64,000 bases of DNA from contig CALHBF010000019.1 of the NCBI GenBank assembly GCA_937931205.1, positions 1 to 64,000 on the forward strand, in the 5' to 3' direction. The first letter of the stretch is position 1, and each line of letters opens with the position of its first letter. The stretch comes from an uncultured Bacteriovoracaceae bacterium (GTDB taxonomy: Bacteria; Bdellovibrionota; Bacteriovoracia; Bacteriovoracales; Bacteriovoracaceae). The translations under genes were made by a program, and so were the position numbers. Positions 61,518-64,000 of this stretch are shown here, one piece after another. The notes below the pieces were generated by a model. It did no database searches and was not told the DNA's origin. It saw only the letters and a list, made by a program, of their open reading frames with translations.

Positions 61518-62960
61518 ATGGGTTCTGAACAAAAAAATGCCTTTATGGCGATTGTTCTATCGGGATTAATTCTTTTTGCGTGGCAATTCTATTTCGCACC
61601 ACAAAAGAAGGAAAATGCCCCTATAGAACCAACGACAACCTCTGCCCCTGTAGGGGCAATCGAAAGTGCTAAAAACGAAAGCACTGGAACTGGTCCTATA
61701 GAACCAGCTAAACTTGAGAGCTTTGAACTTAAAACTCCAGAGACTTCTCTTGTATTCGATTCTGAGTTAAAAATTCACAGCATGAGCAACACTCAAGCAG
61801 CATTTGATTTTGCTGATACAGTGGCCTCTAAGAATCCTTTAAAAGTTGAATTTAATTTTGGTGATGGATATAAGACGCTTCTTTTTGCTAAAGCAGGGGA
61901 GAGCGAGTTTGTTAATACTGAACACCAGCTTAGTCTTAAAGTTGAACCGCAAGAAAATGGAGTTTTCACTCTTAAACTTCATTCTCCGAAAGAATTTAAA
62001 TATCGTTTCACTTTCTCTTCAGAAAATAAAAAATTAGAGAACGGACAACAAAGATATTTCTCTTACTTTAATGATTCTCTTAATCATATTTCTGTTAATG
62101 ATGATGAGAACGGCGATAAGGTTATCAAGTGGGCCGGTATTGATTTCAACTACCACCTATTTGCCTTCTATTTTGAGAAAGAAGAGCCACTTCTTTTCAA
62201 ATCTACTCAAGACGGTACATTTAATCTTCAGACATCTAAAGGGACGAATGCTCTTAATTTCTCTCTAGTATTTGCTAAGAAAGAATATAACGATTTAACA
62301 GCTCTAGGTCATAACCTGAACAAGGCTGTTGATTTTGGTATCTGGGGCTTCTTTGCTGTTTGGATTCTTAAAGGTCTTCAGTTCTTCCACACGTTCATTC
62401 CTAACTGGGGTGTGGCAGTTATCCTTCTTACACTTGTAATTCGTTTGATTACTTTCCCTCTTCAGTACAAGTCATTTGCTAGTATGAAGAAGCTGCAAGT
62501 AATTCAACCTGAGCTAACCAAAATTCGTGAAAAGTTCAAAGATGATCCTGCTCGTATGCAGAAAGAATCTATGGAACTTTTCAAGAAGTCAGGAGCTAAT
62601 CCTCTTGGTGGATGTTTACCGCTTCTTCTTCAGATGCCAGTATTCTTTGCTTTCTATAAAGTACTTTACGGTGCAGTAGAATTAGTTGATGCTCCATTTG
62701 TTCTTTGGATTCAAGACTTATCAAATAAAGATCCGTACTTTGTTCTTCCTGTGCTTATGACTCTTGTTATGTTCGTGCAGCAGAAGATTACTCCGAATAC
62801 CATCACTGATCCTGTTCAAAGAAAAGTGATGATGTTTATGCCAGTTATTTTCGGATTTATTATGAAGGATCTTCCATCTGGTCTTTGTCTTTATATTTTC
62901 GTATCGACACTATTTGGTATTCTTCAACAGCTACTAGTTTTCTCTAAGAAGACTGCTTAA
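61518..62960 (+). CDS. yidC: Membrane protein insertase YidC
   Basis: N-terminal TM, periplasmic domain, LVIRLITFPLQYKSFASMKKLQVIQPELTKIREK...GGCLPLLLQMPVFFAFYKVL. Confidence 0.96.
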   Translation: MGSEQKNAFMAIVLSGLILFAWQFYFAPQKKENAPIEPTTTSAPVGAIESAKNESTGTGPIEPAKLESFELKTPETSLVFDSELKIHSMSNTQAAFDFADTVASKNPLKVEFNFGDGYKTLLFAKAGESEFVNTEHQLSLKVEPQENGVFTLKLHSPKEFKYRFTFSSENKKLENGQQRYFSYFNDSLNHISVNDDENGDKVIKWAGIDFNYHLFAFYFEKEEPLLFKSTQDGTFNLQTSKGTNALNFSLVFAKKEYNDLTALGHNLNKAVDFGIWGFFAVWILKGLQFFHTFIPNWGVAVILLTLVIRLITFPLQYKSFASMKKLQVIQPELTKIREKFKDDPARMQKESMELFKKSGANPLGGCLPLLLQMPVFFAFYKVLYGAVELVDAPFVLWIQDLSNKDPYFVLPVLMTLVMFVQQKITPNTITDPVQRKVMMFMPVIFGFIMKDLPSGLCLYIFVSTLFGILQQLLVFSKKTA

Positions 62961-62966
62961 TTAGTT

Positions 62967-64000
62967 ATGAACTTTCTGTATTCGGATGAACCAATCATTG
63001 CCTGCTCAACAAGTGCTACTTCAAATGCGGCAATGGCGGTTCTCCGAATTTCAGGATTTCAAGAATTAACTGAGTATCAAAATTTCTTTTCTAAAAATCT
63101 TTCATCAGTTGAACCACGCAAAGTTTATTACACAAAAATTATCTATAACAATCATGTCTATGATGATGTTTGTATAACATTCTTTGCTGGGCCTGCGAGT
63201 TACAATGGCGAGAATACTTTAGAGATTTCTATTCATGGAAATACTCTCAATATCGAGCGTATTCTCAAACTTTTTACAACTCATTCAAATACAAGATTAG
63301 CAGCTCCAGGTGAGTTCACTTATCGAGCTTTAAAGAATAAAAAACTGACTCTCGCTCAAGTTGAGGGTCTTGATTTATTTTTAAATGCTAACTCAGGTTA
63401 CGCTCTCAATGAAGGCCTTTCACTTTTAAGTGGATCTCTTTATGACTTATATAAAGAGCTCTATTTTCTCTTCACTCGTCACAAAGCTTCATTAGAATTA
63501 TCGATTGATTTTAGTGAGGATGTTGGGGAGGAGACGGCCCGCCAGAATTACCTCTCTTCGCTTGAGGATTTCCGCAAGAAATTTAAATCACTTGTTTCTC
63601 GTGTTGCTCCTCTTACGCATAATCTCTTAGAGCCAGAAATTGTTCTAGCTGGTCTTCCTAATGCGGGTAAAAGTTCACTCTTTAATTTCCTATTGCACAG
63701 TGATCGCGCAATTGTTTCTCCTATCGCGGGAACCACTCGAGATTATCTATCAGAAACGGTAATTATTGATGAGACACGATATAAATTGGTAGATACTGCA
63801 GGCCTTCGAGAGGCGAGTGATGTGATTGAGAAAGAAGGTATTCGGAGAACGAAAAAGTTACTCGAAAAAAGTTTCTTTTCTATTCTTTTAATCAATCCTT
63901 TTGAGAGTGATGAGACGCTCAATGATCTTCTTCGTGATGACTATGATGTGATTTATTTTACTCATGCCGATCTTCCTGGGTTTGATGGAGCGCGCGCTCA
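62967..64000 (+). CDS. mnmE: tRNA modification GTPase MnmE (truncated by window end)
   Basis: Translation MNFLYSDEPIIACSTSATSNAAMAVLRISGF..., EISIHGNT, APGEFTYRALKNKKLTLAQVEGL, GLPNAGKSSLFN, GTTRDY, DTAGLRE. Confidence 0.95.
   Translation, partial: MNFLYSDEPIIACSTSATSNAAMAVLRISGFQELTEYQNFFSKNLSSVEPRKVYYTKIIYNNHVYDDVCITFFAGPASYNGENTLEISIHGNTLNIERILKLFTTHSNTRLAAPGEFTYRALKNKKLTLAQVEGLDLFLNANSGYALNEGLSLLSGSLYDLYKELYFLFTRHKASLELSIDFSEDVGEETARQNYLSSLEDFRKKFKSLVSRVAPLTHNLLEPEIVLAGLPNAGKSSLFNFLLHSDRAIVSPIAGTTRDYLSETVIIDETRYKLVDTAGLREASDVIEKEGIRRTKKLLEKSFFSILLINPFESDETLNDLLRDDYDVIYFTHADLPGFDGARA

Noticed and set aside
61610-61715. Repeated CCTATAGAACCA and GCCCCTGTAGGGGC in yidC
   Set aside because: Lies in a low-complexity PIEP-type linker after the first TM; best explained as coding repeat. 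A similar string near 58502 looks coincidental.

Overview
This is an origin-proximal chromosomal window from a low-GC Gram-negative bacterium. Gene content and style (many secreted proteins, lipoproteins and proteases, sensor kinases, a GYF/TPR protein) suggest Bdellovibrionota/Bacteriovoracales, but that placement is inference. The right side holds the replication core: mnmE(partial)-yidC-yidD-rnpA-rpmH on +, and dnaA-[oriC]-dnaN-recF-gyrB-gyrA on -. The minus-strand series continues through a TPR lipoprotein into F0 ATP-synthase genes (atpZ/atpI-like, atpB, atpE). Other blocks are mfd-ppiC-surA-like-pdxA-uvrA, a complex I membrane-arm-only operon (nuoA-H-J-K-L-M-N), serS followed by two tRNA-Ser genes, and an accessory stretch (about 1-26 kb) of signalling, glycosylation, secreted and lipoprotein genes. 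The main observations are: a convincing guanidine-III (ykkC-III) riboswitch upstream of a sugE/gdx-like SMR gene; a structured oriC with DnaA boxes, a candidate DnaA-trio/DUE and a repeated GGCCGTGGA motif; a polyprenyl-P-mannose-type glycosylation module; a tandem family of three translationally coupled small lipoproteins; a Rieske-flavodoxin fusion; an AlkC-like glycosylase with an extra C-terminal domain; and a Gly at the GyrA position equivalent to E. coli D87. No CRISPR array, rRNA, transposon or prophage was seen. All calls come from reading the sequence; no database search was run.
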